From NCBI GenBank assembly GCA_030848705.1, contig CM061243.1:117080674-117144673 (forward strand): DNA of 64,000 nucleotides. Reading direction: 5' to 3'. Below are positions 29,660 to 40,458 of the stretch, piece after piece. Each line of letters opens with the position of its first letter. Position 1 is the stretch's first letter. The notes beneath the pieces are model-generated. The model was not told the origin of the DNA and searched no databases. It saw only the letters and a program-made list of their open reading frames with translations. Source of the stretch: Heracleum sosnowskyi (taxonomy: Eukaryota; Streptophyta; Magnoliopsida; Apiales; Apiaceae). Made by a program: the position numbers and the translations under genes.

Positions 29660-30545
29660 ATAATTACAACTTCCTTTATTATTTTCAAAGTTGATAGAAC
29701 TTTCTTTGATTTAGAAAATTACAATTTCCTTATTATTTTCGAATTTGTAGGACTTGATAGAACTTTCTTTGATTTAGAAAATTACAACTTCCTTATTATT
29801 TTCGAATTTGTAGGCTTGATAGAACTTTCTTTTATTTATTTTTCTAATTTTCTCAATTTTTCACAATTTTTAATTTTAATAATTACAACTTCCTTTATTA
29901 TTTTCGATTTTGTAGGAAGGAAATTGAAAATTACAATTTATTATTTTCAAACTAGATAGAACTTTCTTTTATTATTTTCAAAGTTGATAGAACTTTCTTT
30001 GATTTAGAAAATTACAACTTCCTTATTATTTTCGAATTTGTAGGACTTGATAGAACTTTCTTTGATTTAAAAAATTACAACTTCCTTATTATTTTCGAAT
30101 TTGTAGGCTTGATAGAACTTTCTTTTATTATTTTCAAACTTGATAGAACTTTCTTTGATTTAGAAAATTACAGCTTCCTTATTATTTTCGAATTTGTAGA
30201 TAGAACTTTTTTTGATTTGGAAAATTACAACTTCCTTATTATTTTCGAATTTGTAGGCTATTATGTTAATAATTGCAATTTTATTTTTTATTATTTTCAA
30301 TCTTGATATAACTTTCTTTTATTATTTTCAAACTCGATAGAACTTTTTTTGATTTAGAAAATTACAACTTTCTTATTATTTTTGAATTTTTAGGATCTTA
30401 TGTTAATAATTGCAATTTTCTCTTTTATTATTTTGAATCTTGATAGAACTTTCTTTTATTATTTTCAAACTTGATAAAACTTTCTTTTATTATTTTCAAA
30501 CTTGATAAAACTTTCTTTTATTGTTTTCAAACTTTATAGAACTTT
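29660..30545 (+). repeat. Tandem repeat array inside Helitron H5
   Basis: Roughly a dozen imperfect copies of a ~30-75-bp unit built from gatagaactttctttgattt, agaaaattacaacttcctta and ttattttcgaatttgtagg. It lies between the Helitron 5' end and the RPA1-like remnant. Confidence 0.75.
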
Positions 30546-30704
30546 TCTTTTATAATACTTCTTGACTTTTAAACATAACGGATTTCCTTATTATTCACTT
30601 TACAAACACCTATAAATTAATGGTCATTCATAACAAAAAATCTACACCGAAACTTTTTTACATAGCTTCAAATTTTTACAACCATATTTACAATCAATAC
30701 AACT

Positions 30705-31645
30705 ATGGCCTACACCATGTTGGATGCTTTGAACGACATCAGCTATACCTGGATGATAAGAGTACGAGTGTCTAGAATGTGGGAATATATCAATTCAAAT
30801 ACTAAAGAACTGATCAGTCTTGACATGATTTTGATCGATGAAAAGGTTAATAAATCAATATACTTATAACTTATTAATTTGTCAAATTGTATGATGTTAT
30901 TAACTTTTCTAAGATATGTTGTATGACAGGAAAATTTGATCCATGCTACGATCCCGAAGATTCTGGTCTCTCAGTTCAAAAATCTTTTAGAGGAAGGCTT
31001 CGTGTACAGCATCAAAAATCTGAAAGTTGTTTCAAGGAAAATATAGACCACTATCAGATGGGTCTAAATTGCTCTTCATACGCATAGCGTTGCCTAAGAG
31101 ATTGGAAGAAGGCATCGTCAACATATCACTGCATGGATTTCAGTTCATATGTCCGGATATGATTGATGCACGTATTAATGACACCAACATACTCTCAGGT
31201 TTTTGATGCAGTAATATATTAGATTAATATATAAGTAATACTATTATATAAGTTATAATTCAAACTATCATGCTATAATATTATTTTTTCTATGTTGATT
31301 TAGATGTTGTGGGGTGCTTGACCTACTTGGGTGGCATTGAAGTTGTCAAAGGCTGTTCGAAAAAAATAGATCTCAAAATTGTCACAAATTAGTAAGTTAT
31401 GCATTATATTAATTTTAATATAACTGTTAATTGTTTTTTATTGTTCTTGTAATTTTATATTACTTCTTTGATTATCCCAATTTATTTGTTTTACTTATTT
31501 AATTTGTTCTAATTTTTTTCTTAAACAGCTCCATCACCAGTACCGTAACTTTATGGAAAAAGTTGGCCGACATGGTTGATACAAATTTATACAAGGAGAA
31601 TGGTGGACCCTATATAATAATTGTCACATCTACCCAGAAATATAA
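30705..31645 (+). pseudogene. RPA1-like (replication protein A 70 kDa) gene remnant in Helitron H5
   Basis: Plant Helitrons often carry RPA1-like single-strand DNA-binding OB-fold genes. Seen here as four exons. Exon 1 (30705-30845) starts MAYTMLDALND, then WMIRVRVSRMWEYIN and LISLDMILIDEK, the RPA70 DBD-A start. Exon 2 (~30930-31197) reads HATIPKILVSQFKNLLEEGF, then shifts frame near 31042 before LSDGSKLLFIRIALP. Exon 3 (31307-31393) reads VVGCLTYLGGIEVVKGC. Exon 4 (~31530-31630) reads VTLWKKLADMVDTNLY. Introns have plausible GT/AG borders. Coding potential is lost by the frameshift and by absence of the remaining DBD-B/C domains. It could once have served Helitron replication or be captured host sequence. 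Confidence 0.75.
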
Positions 31646-32497
31646 ATCAATATAAATTTAGTATTTTATAAATTTAGTAATTTAGTATTTTTTTTTATCA
31701 ATATAAATTTCCTTTTATATATACATGGCAATGGTATCGGTCCAAGAAAATAAAAAATCAAACTATATAAACAAAAGGAATATGTAAATACTTTATAATA
31801 TTACCTACCCAAATACAAATTTTATAGAATATATTTTATTTGATAATTTAAATAATTTTGTAGATATTTATTTCACAATTTTTATTCTAATATTCTTTTT
31901 TTAACAAATATATTCTAATGCCGCTGATTTTATAGAATATATTTTATTTGATAATTTAAATAATTTTGTAGATATTAATTTCACAATTTTTATTCTAATA
32001 TTTTTTTTCTTAACAAATATATTATAATGCCGCTGCGAAGCGCGACTTAATAACCTAGTTAGCTAAAATTTAAAAGGCAATTGATATTTTCTCTATCCTA
32101 TAAATTTTAATTTAAATAAAGAAATTTAATCATATTAAATTAAAATTCAAGAGCTCCAGAAAAATAAATAAATAGTTATATTTAGTTTCCTTTATTAGTA
32201 AAGATTTAAAAGACAATTGAGATTTTTTCTATCATATAAATTCAACTTTAAATAAGGAACTTTCATTTTATTGAATCAAAATTGAGAAAGGAAAATATCT
32301 TAAAATTGTGTATCAGTTTCCTCAATTAGTAAAGATTTAAAAGGCAGTTGATATTTTTCTATCCTATAAATTCGAATTTAAATAAGGAAATTTAATTTTA
32401 TTGAATTAAAATTCAGGAGCTCTAGAAAAATAGATAAATAGCTTTCGAACGATCTGAGAGCTCCGGGGGGTTTTCCTTTATATATATAATAAAGATT

Positions 32498-33237
32498 GAT
32501 GATTATTTTAATGAATAATAAAATAATATTCGTGGAAAAAGAATAATAATATTAATGATGCCGCATTTATATTCTTTATTTTTTTTAATGTTTTAATTAA
32601 TATTTAAGTTTCTTATTTTAAAATTTATCATATGAATTTTTATTCTTTATTTAATATTTTCCGTTCTCATTAATTTTTTTAATTTATTATTTTTTAATCT
32701 TTTTTATGGCACTTGTAATAGGCTAGTATATGTACTAAGCGATGGATGGAAATAGACGGTATGATCTCGTTTTCGGTTCTTTTTAAATTCTCGTACAAGT
32801 TCAAAAATACACATATTTTTCAAAATTTGTGGATAACCCTAGTATCCTACGACTTAATTATGAGCTCTCACGGAGGCATCTTTGATCTTTTTAAGAATGT
32901 GTATGAGGGTATCTAAAATATCAGGAACCTACAATATATACAACTCGTAGGCCTAGTTAAACCTAATTCAAGCTTAGAGTTGAGCCGGCCATGAATGTGA
33001 ATCACCCAATAATATTCTGGAATCCGAATCTATTTGATGGCCAGCTTCCTGTCACAAAAAATATTAATTTTCAAGTAGAACGCCATTATGCATTTAATTG
33101 AGTTGACTCGGTAATAGAATGTTTTACATGTATTTTTCTAAGTGAGCCTAGTTTGGTATGAACGTATCATGATATCTAAGTTATAACTGAATCTCATGTT
33201 CGGCAACAAATTATATATTTATACAAATTATATATTT
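32498..33237. other. Intergenic DNA, nothing recognised
   Basis: About 740 bases between the Helitron-derived block and the Mutator-like element. I see no gene, RNA or element ends in it. Confidence 0.5.
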
Positions 33238-34428
33238 GAGTAAAAAGCATATTGTGTACCTAAAATTTTAGGTTGTTGCACTTTGTGTACCTAGAGTTTG
33301 ATATCTAGCGAAATGCATGCTGAAGTTTGCAGAAACTTGCAAAATGCATACTTCCGTCACTAACTTTTAACACCGTTAACTTTTGTTAATAAAATGAGAC
33401 AAAAAAGAAAGGTATTTTAGTATTTTACCACGTGTATGTGTGATTTTGATGGTCTGTTTTCTGTTTCTAAAAAGATGACTAACGCTAAAATTTTGAATGG
33501 AATTAATAAATTACATAATATCATCTATCATTTTTTTCATAACATTATTTTTTTATTATATATTTTATAATATATTTTATATTTAAGATAATGATTGAAA
33601 AATATCAATTGTATCAACAAAATTGTAAAAAAATAAATTGCAACTATCCGTGTTTTGTGTTAATAACAACTAGAATTAGGATTCAACCTAGTAATAAATT
33701 TATCACCATGTCCCAAATTACTTGTCCACTTTAATTTTTACACGTACTTTAAGTTGCTTCAAACATATATTCAATTTATTTGTAAATAAAGTTTTAAATA
33801 TTATAAATTTTATTTATAAAAGTAAATTTTTTAAAAAAATTTTAATGCAATGTATTTGACACATCTTAAAATATGCGTAAAAACCAAAATGGACCGGTAC
33901 TTTAGGACTGAGCAAGTATTGTTTATCATTTTTAACGATAATTATAATGAATACATTATATATCATAAATTATGGTACAAGAGTGTATATTCTGCAGATC
34001 GATATATTCGCTTATAATTTTTTTTTTTTTAATATATTCTAAATATATTAAAATAAAGAACACGTTGTTGTGTACTATGTGTCCAGTAATATACATATAT
34101 ATATATATATAACATATATAATATTTATTAAAAAATGTTAACTCGTAGATAATGTATTTAATCCAATCAAAAATATTTATAAGAAATAATTTGTTTTATA
34201 TAAAATAAGTATTGTTTAAAAATATAATATTTTTATTGTATTATGTCAAGTAACGATATTTATATTATTTAAGAATAAAACATGCCCTTACGATGTTAGT
34301 CCTTTTTGACGGAAGTATACATTTTGCACTATTCTGTAAAGTTCAGCATGCATTTCGTTATATATCAAACTCTAGGTAAACAAAGTGTAACAACCTGAAA
34401 CTTCAGATACACAATATGCTTTTTACTC
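33238..34428. mobile_element. Non-autonomous Mutator-like element with long terminal inverted repeats
   Basis: The ends are inverted repeats of roughly 130 bp: 33238 onward reads gagtaaaaagcatattgtgt, and the complement of the right end (to 34428) reads gagtaaaaagcatattgtgt as well. Similarity continues through the acttccgtca block, with some mismatches. A 9-bp flank tatatattt (33229-33237) matches tatatatat (34429-34437) at 8 of 9 positions, the size expected for a MULE duplication but in weak AT sequence. The 1.19-kb interior is AT-rich and non-coding. Confidence 0.75.
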
Positions 34429-34714
34429 TATATATATAGAATATATGTCTCGTTATAATTGCAGATTTGTCGGTATCTATCTATAATACCTTCAACCCGG
34501 ACGGCCGCAATGGCAATTATTATTAAACATTAAATCATTTAAATGTGGTCATAGATTATTCCATTGTTCCTCTGCCATTTTCATTAGAGGAGCTTTATTA
34601 ATAATTAAACATTAATCAGTAAGTAAAATGTGTTTATTATTTTAAAGAACTAATCTCCTGTCGCCTTCTGTAGACGAGATCTCTGTTATAGAATAGGCAC
34701 AGCACAACACTTTG

Positions 34715-34723
34715 TATATATAA
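34715..34723 (+). promoter_or_regulatory. TATA box of the NPF transporter gene
   Basis: tatatataa lies 77 bases upstream of the proposed start codon at 34800. This would place the transcription start near 34745-34755 with a short 5' UTR. The upstream sequence (from ~34440) is duplicated at ~37890-38020 and 38593-38750 ahead of the pseudogene. Confidence 0.5.
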
Positions 34724-34799
34724 TCAACTTGTAGCAGAGTAACTCATCCACACAGACCTCTGAAGAAGACACTAACTTTTGCTCTTCCTGTCGAAGAAG

Positions 34800-37064
34800 A
34801 TGGTACTGCATTCTTTCCCCTGGCCTCAGCCAACTCAAGAAATGCATGCATGCACGCACGCACACACTAATTATTAGATTAATTACCATGTACATTTAAA
34901 CTAATTGTTAGTTAACTACTGATGATTTATGTTCTAACTTATGACTACAAATGCTGCTATGTCCAGGACAACAAAGGAGATGTCGGAACCAATCCTAAAC
35001 AGAAAAAGAAACTCGGAGGAGTAAAATCTGCTCTGTTTATATATGGTACTTTCTACTTTGTTTTCTTAATACTATACAATAATAATTTTGTCAAGTTTTT
35101 CCTAATTTTCTCGATCTTGGATGTGAATTCTATGTTTTGATTTTGCAGTGGCGATGGGGCTTGAGAACGTCGCGTTTATAGGGAATGCAGTGAGCATATT
35201 TACTTACTTCTTTGGATACATGAACTTTAGCTTGACCAAATCAGCCACCATGCTCACGAATTACATGGGGACTTCTTATGTACTGTCATTATTTGGAGGA
35301 TTTGTATGCGATACATACTTGTCTAGATACAGAAGTTCTATCCTCTTTGGATCCGTAGAAGTCTTGGTATGTCGTCTGCACTTTTTAGATTGATAAATGA
35401 ATAAAATTGTTTGCACCAAGGGTATTCATTGATCAAGGTTTTTAGCTGTATCACTAGTTACTTTCAAGTTCTTTGGTTTGCCAAAATACCTGATCAAGAA
35501 TCTGTTATCCATCAGGGTTATGCTGTCCTAGCAGCACAGGCATTCTTCAAAGAGCTGAGACCTTCTCCTTGCAAGGATGTTCCACCACTACTAATGAATC
35601 AATGTGAATCTTCAGACAGTGGCCAAGTTGCCATGCTATACATAGGTCTCTATCTTGCAGCAATCGGGACAGGTGGCCTCAAAGCAGCGGCTCCCTCATT
35701 GGGAGCTGATCAGTTTGACGAGGAAGATCCAGAAGAGGCAGCATCCCTTTCCGTATATTTTAACTGGTTACTGTTTTCCATTGTTACTGGAGCTATCTTT
35801 GGTGTTACTTTCTTGGTCTGGGTTAATACATTTCGAGGTTGGAACTGGGGGTTTTTGGTGTCTACTCTAGCAGTTCTAGTTGCGGTTTTGTGTTTGTACA
35901 CTGGAAAATCTGTTTATCGACAACAAGTGCCGGAAGGAAGTCCACTCGCTCGGATATTGCAGGTATTTGTGGTTGCAATTATAAACCGAAATCTTTCTTT
36001 CCCAGAAACTGCTGACGGCTTCCATGACGTAAAACATGGAACTGGAGATGAGATTCTCAAGAAAACAGAGCAGTTCAAGTAAGTGATTGATGCAATATGT
36101 TATAATTCATCGTCCTAGCTGGCTTGTACTAGTACTTAACGGGAAATTTTAATTATTCGCATTTTCTATTAACAGAAATTACATTATTATGAACCAAAAA
36201 TGTGGCAGGTTCTTTGATCGTGCAGCAATTATCAGGACCACAGACTCATCCAATTCTGATAGCACAGCTACGTGGAGAACGTGTACAGTGACACAAGTGG
36301 AGGAAACAAAAATTCTTGTGCGAATGTTCCCTATAATATTAAGCACCATCTTCATGAACACATGTTTGGCGCAGCTTCAAACATTCAGCATCCAACAGAG
36401 TAATACAATGGATAGACATCTCCTCGGTTTTGAAATCCCTGGCGCTTCCATAACCGTCATTCCATTTATCTGTATGTTTGTTCTAATCCCTATCTATGAC
36501 CGCATTTGTGTTCCAGCACTCCGAAAGTTGACAGGGATTCCAACTGGCATCCGACACCTTCAACGTGTTGGAATAGGACTTGTTCTGTCAATCATATCAA
36601 TGGTTGTTGCTGGATACGTAGAGAAACGTCGAAAGTCTGTTGCTATTGATAACAACTTGGTTGATTCTCCAGCCCCACTGCCAATTAGTGTTTTTTGGTT
36701 GGGTTTTCAATTCGCTATATTTGGAATGGCTGATATGTTTACATTGGTCGGACTGCTAGAATTTTTCTATTCGGAGAGTTCTAAAGGAATGAAGTCACTA
36801 GGCACTGCTATTTCGTGGTGTTCGTTGGCATTTGGATACTACTTGAGCTCGGTGATTGTTAATGTGGTGAACAATGTGAGTGATGGGTGGTTCATAAGTA
36901 ATAATCTGAATAGGGATAAGTTGAGCTATTTCTTCTGGTTATTAGCGGGATTGAGTGTGTTGAATCTAGGGGTTTATCTAATCTGCTCGTCTTGGTATAA
37001 ATATAAGAGTGTGGAGATGAAACAGACAGAGGATAAGAGCAATGTTGAAATGGAGACTGTATAG
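34800..37064 (+). CDS. NRT1/PTR FAMILY (NPF) transporter, probably NPF4-like
   Basis: Five coding exons: 34800-34802 (ATG only), 34967-35045, 35149-35366, 35516-36078, 36209-37064. They sum to 1719 nt, 572 aa plus stop, all GT/AG and in frame; NPF proteins are usually 550-620 aa. This family consists of proton-coupled symporters with 12 membrane helices in the plasma membrane or tonoplast; members move nitrate, peptides, ABA, gibberellin or glucosinolates. Seen: LGGVKSALF before helix 1, LTNYMGTSYVLSLFGGFVCD, GTGGLKAAAPSLGADQFDEED, VYFNWLLFS, a hydrophilic middle loop, LAQLQTFSIQQSNTMDRH and LTGIPTGIRHLQRVGIGL. The N-terminal ExxE[R/K] proton-coupling motif is not visible in helix 1 (VAMGLENVAFIG), as reported for some NPF4 members. 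Subfamily and substrate are inferred. The 3-nt first coding exon is supported only by frame and layout. Confidence 0.88.
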
Positions 37065-37890
37065 GCTTGTCAGATCAGATGATAATTCTAAATCCTGATC
37101 TTATATTATGTAATAATCTTCACCTTTTGTACTTGTATATTATCATCTGTAAACAATGTAAATTTCCAATATATACGAAACAAATGGTTTGAGTCGATGT
37201 TCATCCAAGAAAGATATGTTCAGAAACCATACACGAAGATATATAATCATAAACCACCGAGATGCTACTTCCCCTTAAGAATACACCTTATGAATATGCC
37301 CGTTTTCTTTGCAAGTAACATACCACTAGCACTAGTACTGTTTTATCTGTTTGGAACCAACTTTGAGTACTGTTTAGTAGTTCAAGATTTTGTAGCTACA
37401 ATGCTGCATGACATCTTATAAGTTTTCTCATGTTCGGCTAGAGATGGGCATTCACCCGCCCGACTGACCCCGATCTGATCCCTGTCCCATTTGGCTAGAG
37501 ATCGGCTAAATGTTGTGTCTGATTAACGTGGTACTTGTGTTACTTTCTGGAGTAAAACATCCTCCAAATACATAAAATCCGAGTTCTTTTCCAGGATATA
37601 TTCATTACACACAGAATTTTTAATTCAACTGATATAGTCTTATATAAATAAATAAATAATCGGACACATGAATTATACGGGTGCTAGGTGCTCAAAAGAA
37701 AATCAAAACTTTTTTGTAATGACCTGGTACGATAGGAAAATTATGTGACACATCAATATTTGGGATAAATTTTGGACATTTTCTAATAAATAAACACCGA
37801 TAGCAACTTATAAAATTTATTATTAGCTTTTCCTTCTATGTAGGCAATGGTAAGAACCAGACGGCTAAGAGTGATATCAAAGAATGTTAA
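37065..37890. other. NPF 3' flank, no gene
   Basis: Begins with the NPF 3' UTR (shared with the pseudogene copy at 42397-42560: gattattctaaatc, acaaatggtttgagt). No additional coding region is supported. Confidence 0.5.
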
Positions 37891-38018
37891 AATATGTATC
37901 TCGTTATAATTGCAGATTGTTTTGGTTGATATAAAATTGCAGATTTGTCACTGTTATAATACCTTCAAAGCGCCCGGACGGCCGCCATGCCATTATCAAA
38001 CATTTCATCGTTCAAATG

Positions 38019-38584
38019 CGGTGTTGTGAAAAGCGGAAATCGGAGTTAATCGGTGAAGGCACCGTCCAGGGATTAATCGGGTAATCGGGTAATCGGGGAT
38101 TAATCGGAATGATTAATCGGAATAAATTTAATAATATTTTTTATATACAATTATAAAATTGTTTCATTATTTCAACTAAACATATGTTATTATCATATAT
38201 TTATGCAAATATGTTAAAAATGTTATATAATTGTAATAAATAAAATTTTGAAGGTTTAACTTTTCAATTATAGATCAATTTAGAGGAAAACTTAAGAGAA
38301 TTTACGATTTAAGCATCTAAAATTATAATTATATGTACAAAAATAATGTTTCTTCCTATTGTTTAATCAAGTTTCTACCTTTTAATTTTTTTTTTAATTT
38401 TAACTATTTTTTAATAATTAGCCCGATTTTTGACCGATTAAGCCGATTTTTGACCGTTTTTATGAAAAAACGATTAATTAACCGATTTTCGCTTAATCAG
38501 TTCGGTGGCCCGCCGTTTAGCGATTAATCGTCTAGCGATTAATCGGTGATTAATCCCGATTAATCGCCGACTTTTAGAATACTG
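38019..38584. mobile_element. Non-autonomous hAT element (MITE) 1
   Basis: 566 bp bounded by an exact 8-bp target duplication ttcaaatg (38011-38018 and 38585-38592), the hAT hallmark. Ends are CGGTGTTGTGAAAAGCGG and, on the complement, CAGTATTCTAAAAGTCGG, imperfect terminal inverted repeats of the CAGTGTT class. Subterminal parts are full of gattaatcgg motifs. The AT-rich core has no coding sequence. It inserted into the duplicated upstream region of the NPF pseudogene. Its closest relative is at 44575-45176. Confidence 0.88.
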
Positions 38585-38734
38585 TTCAAATGTGCTAATA
38601 AATTATTCCATCTATATTTCTCCTTTGGGATTTTCATTAGATGAGCTTTGTTCACCATACCAAGTAATGATTAATTAACATAAATACCTAAAATGTGTGT
38701 ATAAATTATATGAACTACTTATCTCTTGCATGTC

Positions 38735-38888
38735 CTCTTCCTCAGAGGACAGAGGTTTGAGGGTGGCAGGTAGTCGAACTCGTGACCCTTGTCGATCAAA
38801 GCTCTGATATCATGTTGAGTAACCAGCTCATCTAAAACCTTAAGGTGTTAGAGGAAGGCTCCAAATGGATCTTATGCTATATTCAACA
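38735..38888 (-). mobile_element. Fragment of a very small TRIM-like LTR element
   Basis: 38813-38888 reads TGTTGAGTAACC...TATATTCAACA, a 76-bp LTR-like unit with TGTTGA/TCAACA ends. On the minus strand it is followed at once by ATGATATCAGAGCTTTGATC (38793-38812), a variant of the tRNA-iMet primer site. The second LTR is not visible, so this is a partial or solo-like remnant. Confidence 0.5.
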
Positions 38889-38903
38889 ATCAAGCCAACT
38901 TAT

Positions 38904-39525
38904 TGTAGAGTGGGTGTCAACCCAAGTCCCATATCGATAAGATAAAGAAGAATTATCTTGAATATAAGCAGCCAAAAACAACTCCATTAGTATGAGACAT
39001 TTTGGGAGGAGCCCAAACATAAATCCGTGCGGGCTTGGCCACGGACCAGAGCGGACAATATCAAACTAATGTGGAGTTAACGGGTGTTGCGCGGCCCAAC
39101 AAGTGGTATCAGAGCCGATGGTTAAGAATTGATCCTGGGGTTGCGGGATGTAAGTTGTGTAGTGTGGGGGAGGCTCTCCAGAACTACGGTCGGAGGTCTT
39201 GGACAACTTATGTCAAAAGTCTTCCTGACACTGAGGTGGTCGGGCGGCGTGTCTCGCAAGATGCGTAACAGATGAATGGCGGCGGTATAAGAGTTACAAG
39301 ATTGGTGATTCTTGGATTGAGGAGAGATTGTAGAGTGGGTGTCAACCCAAGTCTCACATCGATAAGATAAAGAAGAATTATTTTGAATATAAGCAGCCAA
39401 AAACAACTCCATTAGTATGAGGCCTTTTGGGAGGAGCCCAAAAATAAATCCGTGCGGGCTTGGTCACGCCCAGAGCGAATAATATCATACTAATGTGAAG
39501 TTAACGTGTGTTGCGCGACACAACA
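38904..39525 (+). mobile_element. Complete TRIM element (terminal-repeat retrotransposon in miniature)
   Basis: 622 bp. LTRs at 38904-39101 (198 bp) and 39329-39525 (197 bp), TGTAGAG...CAACA, flanked by the exact 5-bp duplication cttat (38899-38903, 39526-39530). A primer site TGGTATCAGAGCC lies at 39104-39116, and a purine tract ggattgaggagagat precedes the second LTR. The 227-bp interior cannot encode element proteins, so it depends on a helper. It inserted in the duplicated NPF region near the exon 1 equivalent. Confidence 0.93.
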
Positions 39526-40458
39526 CTTATGACATGCATGCATGCGCGCACACACTAATTTTATTTGATTAATTACGATGTATATTAAATCTAATTCTTA
39601 GTTGATTACTGATGATTTTGTTTTATCTTATGACTACAAATGGTCCAGGGGAACACAGGAGATATCAGAACCAATCTTAAACAGAAAAAGAAACTTGGAG
39701 GAGTAAAATCTACTCTGTTTATATATGATACTTTTATACCTTATTTTCTATACTAAACGATTATAGTTTTGTTTAGTTCTTTTCAAAATTATCCCGACCT
39801 TTGGTGTGAATTTATGGTTTGATTCTGCAGCAGCCTCGGAGCTTGAGAACGTGGCATTTATAGGCAATGCAGTGAGCATATTTACTTACTTCTTTGGATA
39901 CATGAACTTTAGCTTGACCAAATCAGTCACCATGCTTACAAACTACATAGGGACTTCGTATTTACTGTCATTATTTGGAGGATTTGTATGCGATACGTAC
40001 TTGTATAGATAAAGAAGTTGTATCCTCTTTGGATCTGTGGAAGTCTTGGTATGTTCTGGCGTTCTGCACTATAGGCTGCTTGATGTTAAATGGAGTAACT
40101 TTATTTTGACTTATTTGATTTACCAAATCTATAATCTTTATTAATAAGGAAAATAATGTGAAAATGACGTGCGGTACCAAAAGTATCAAAGTATCAAATT
40201 TGGTTATCACGTACCAAAGTACCAAGTTATCACGTGACCTGAGTTCGATTCCTCGCAACTACGTACAAGATTTATTAATTTAAATTCTTTAGCTTAATTC
40301 AGGATTCGATTCCTTACAACTACGTTATTATACAAGATTTATTTATTTACTTTAATTTCACTAATTTCATTCAAAGTTCAATTTTCTATAACTTCTATAC
40401 TCTTTATTAATAAAGAAAATAATGTTAAAATATCGCGCGGTATCAAATTCAAGATTAA

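Larger units (their letters stand above)
29553..32058 (+). mobile_element. Helitron H5 carrying an RPA1-like gene remnant
   Basis: A plus-strand Helitron of 2506 bp. The 5' end starts TCAATATACTTATATAAAGG at 29553; the 3' end has a hairpin (32029-32048) and CTAG at 32055-32058. It sits between A (29552) and T (32059) with no target duplication, the Helitron insertion rule. Joining the flanks recreates a repeat unit seen intact at ~28990-29030 (tttcctccattag followed by taaaatttaaaag), so both ends are confirmed by a paralogous empty site. The first third (29640-30560) is a repeated ttattttc(g/a)aa tttg taggcttgatagaactttc array. The middle holds a broken RPA1-like gene. No Rep/helicase is present. 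Confidence 0.88.
28336..32497 (-). mobile_element. Repeat-expanded Helitron relative hosting Helitron H5
   Basis: The right end (~32440-32497: cgaacgatctgagagctcc...cctttatatatata) resembles the 5' ends of H1 and H2 on the minus strand. The inside consists of many imperfect copies of a ~130-190-bp unit (see 28400-29552). Helitron H5 is inserted at 29553-32058. The left boundary is uncertain and no clear 3' hairpin is visible, so the call as one Helitron is inferred from sequence similarity. Confidence 0.45.

Noticed and set aside
39035..39412. Plus and minus frames of 77 and 96 codons
   Set aside because: They lie across the TRIM LTR and interior; TRIMs do not code for proteins.
40230..40330. 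tRNA-derived SINE suggested by two gttcgattcc-type B-box sequences
   Set aside because: No A-box at a proper distance, no tail or target duplication; it looks like a local duplication in the NPF pseudogene's intron-like DNA.
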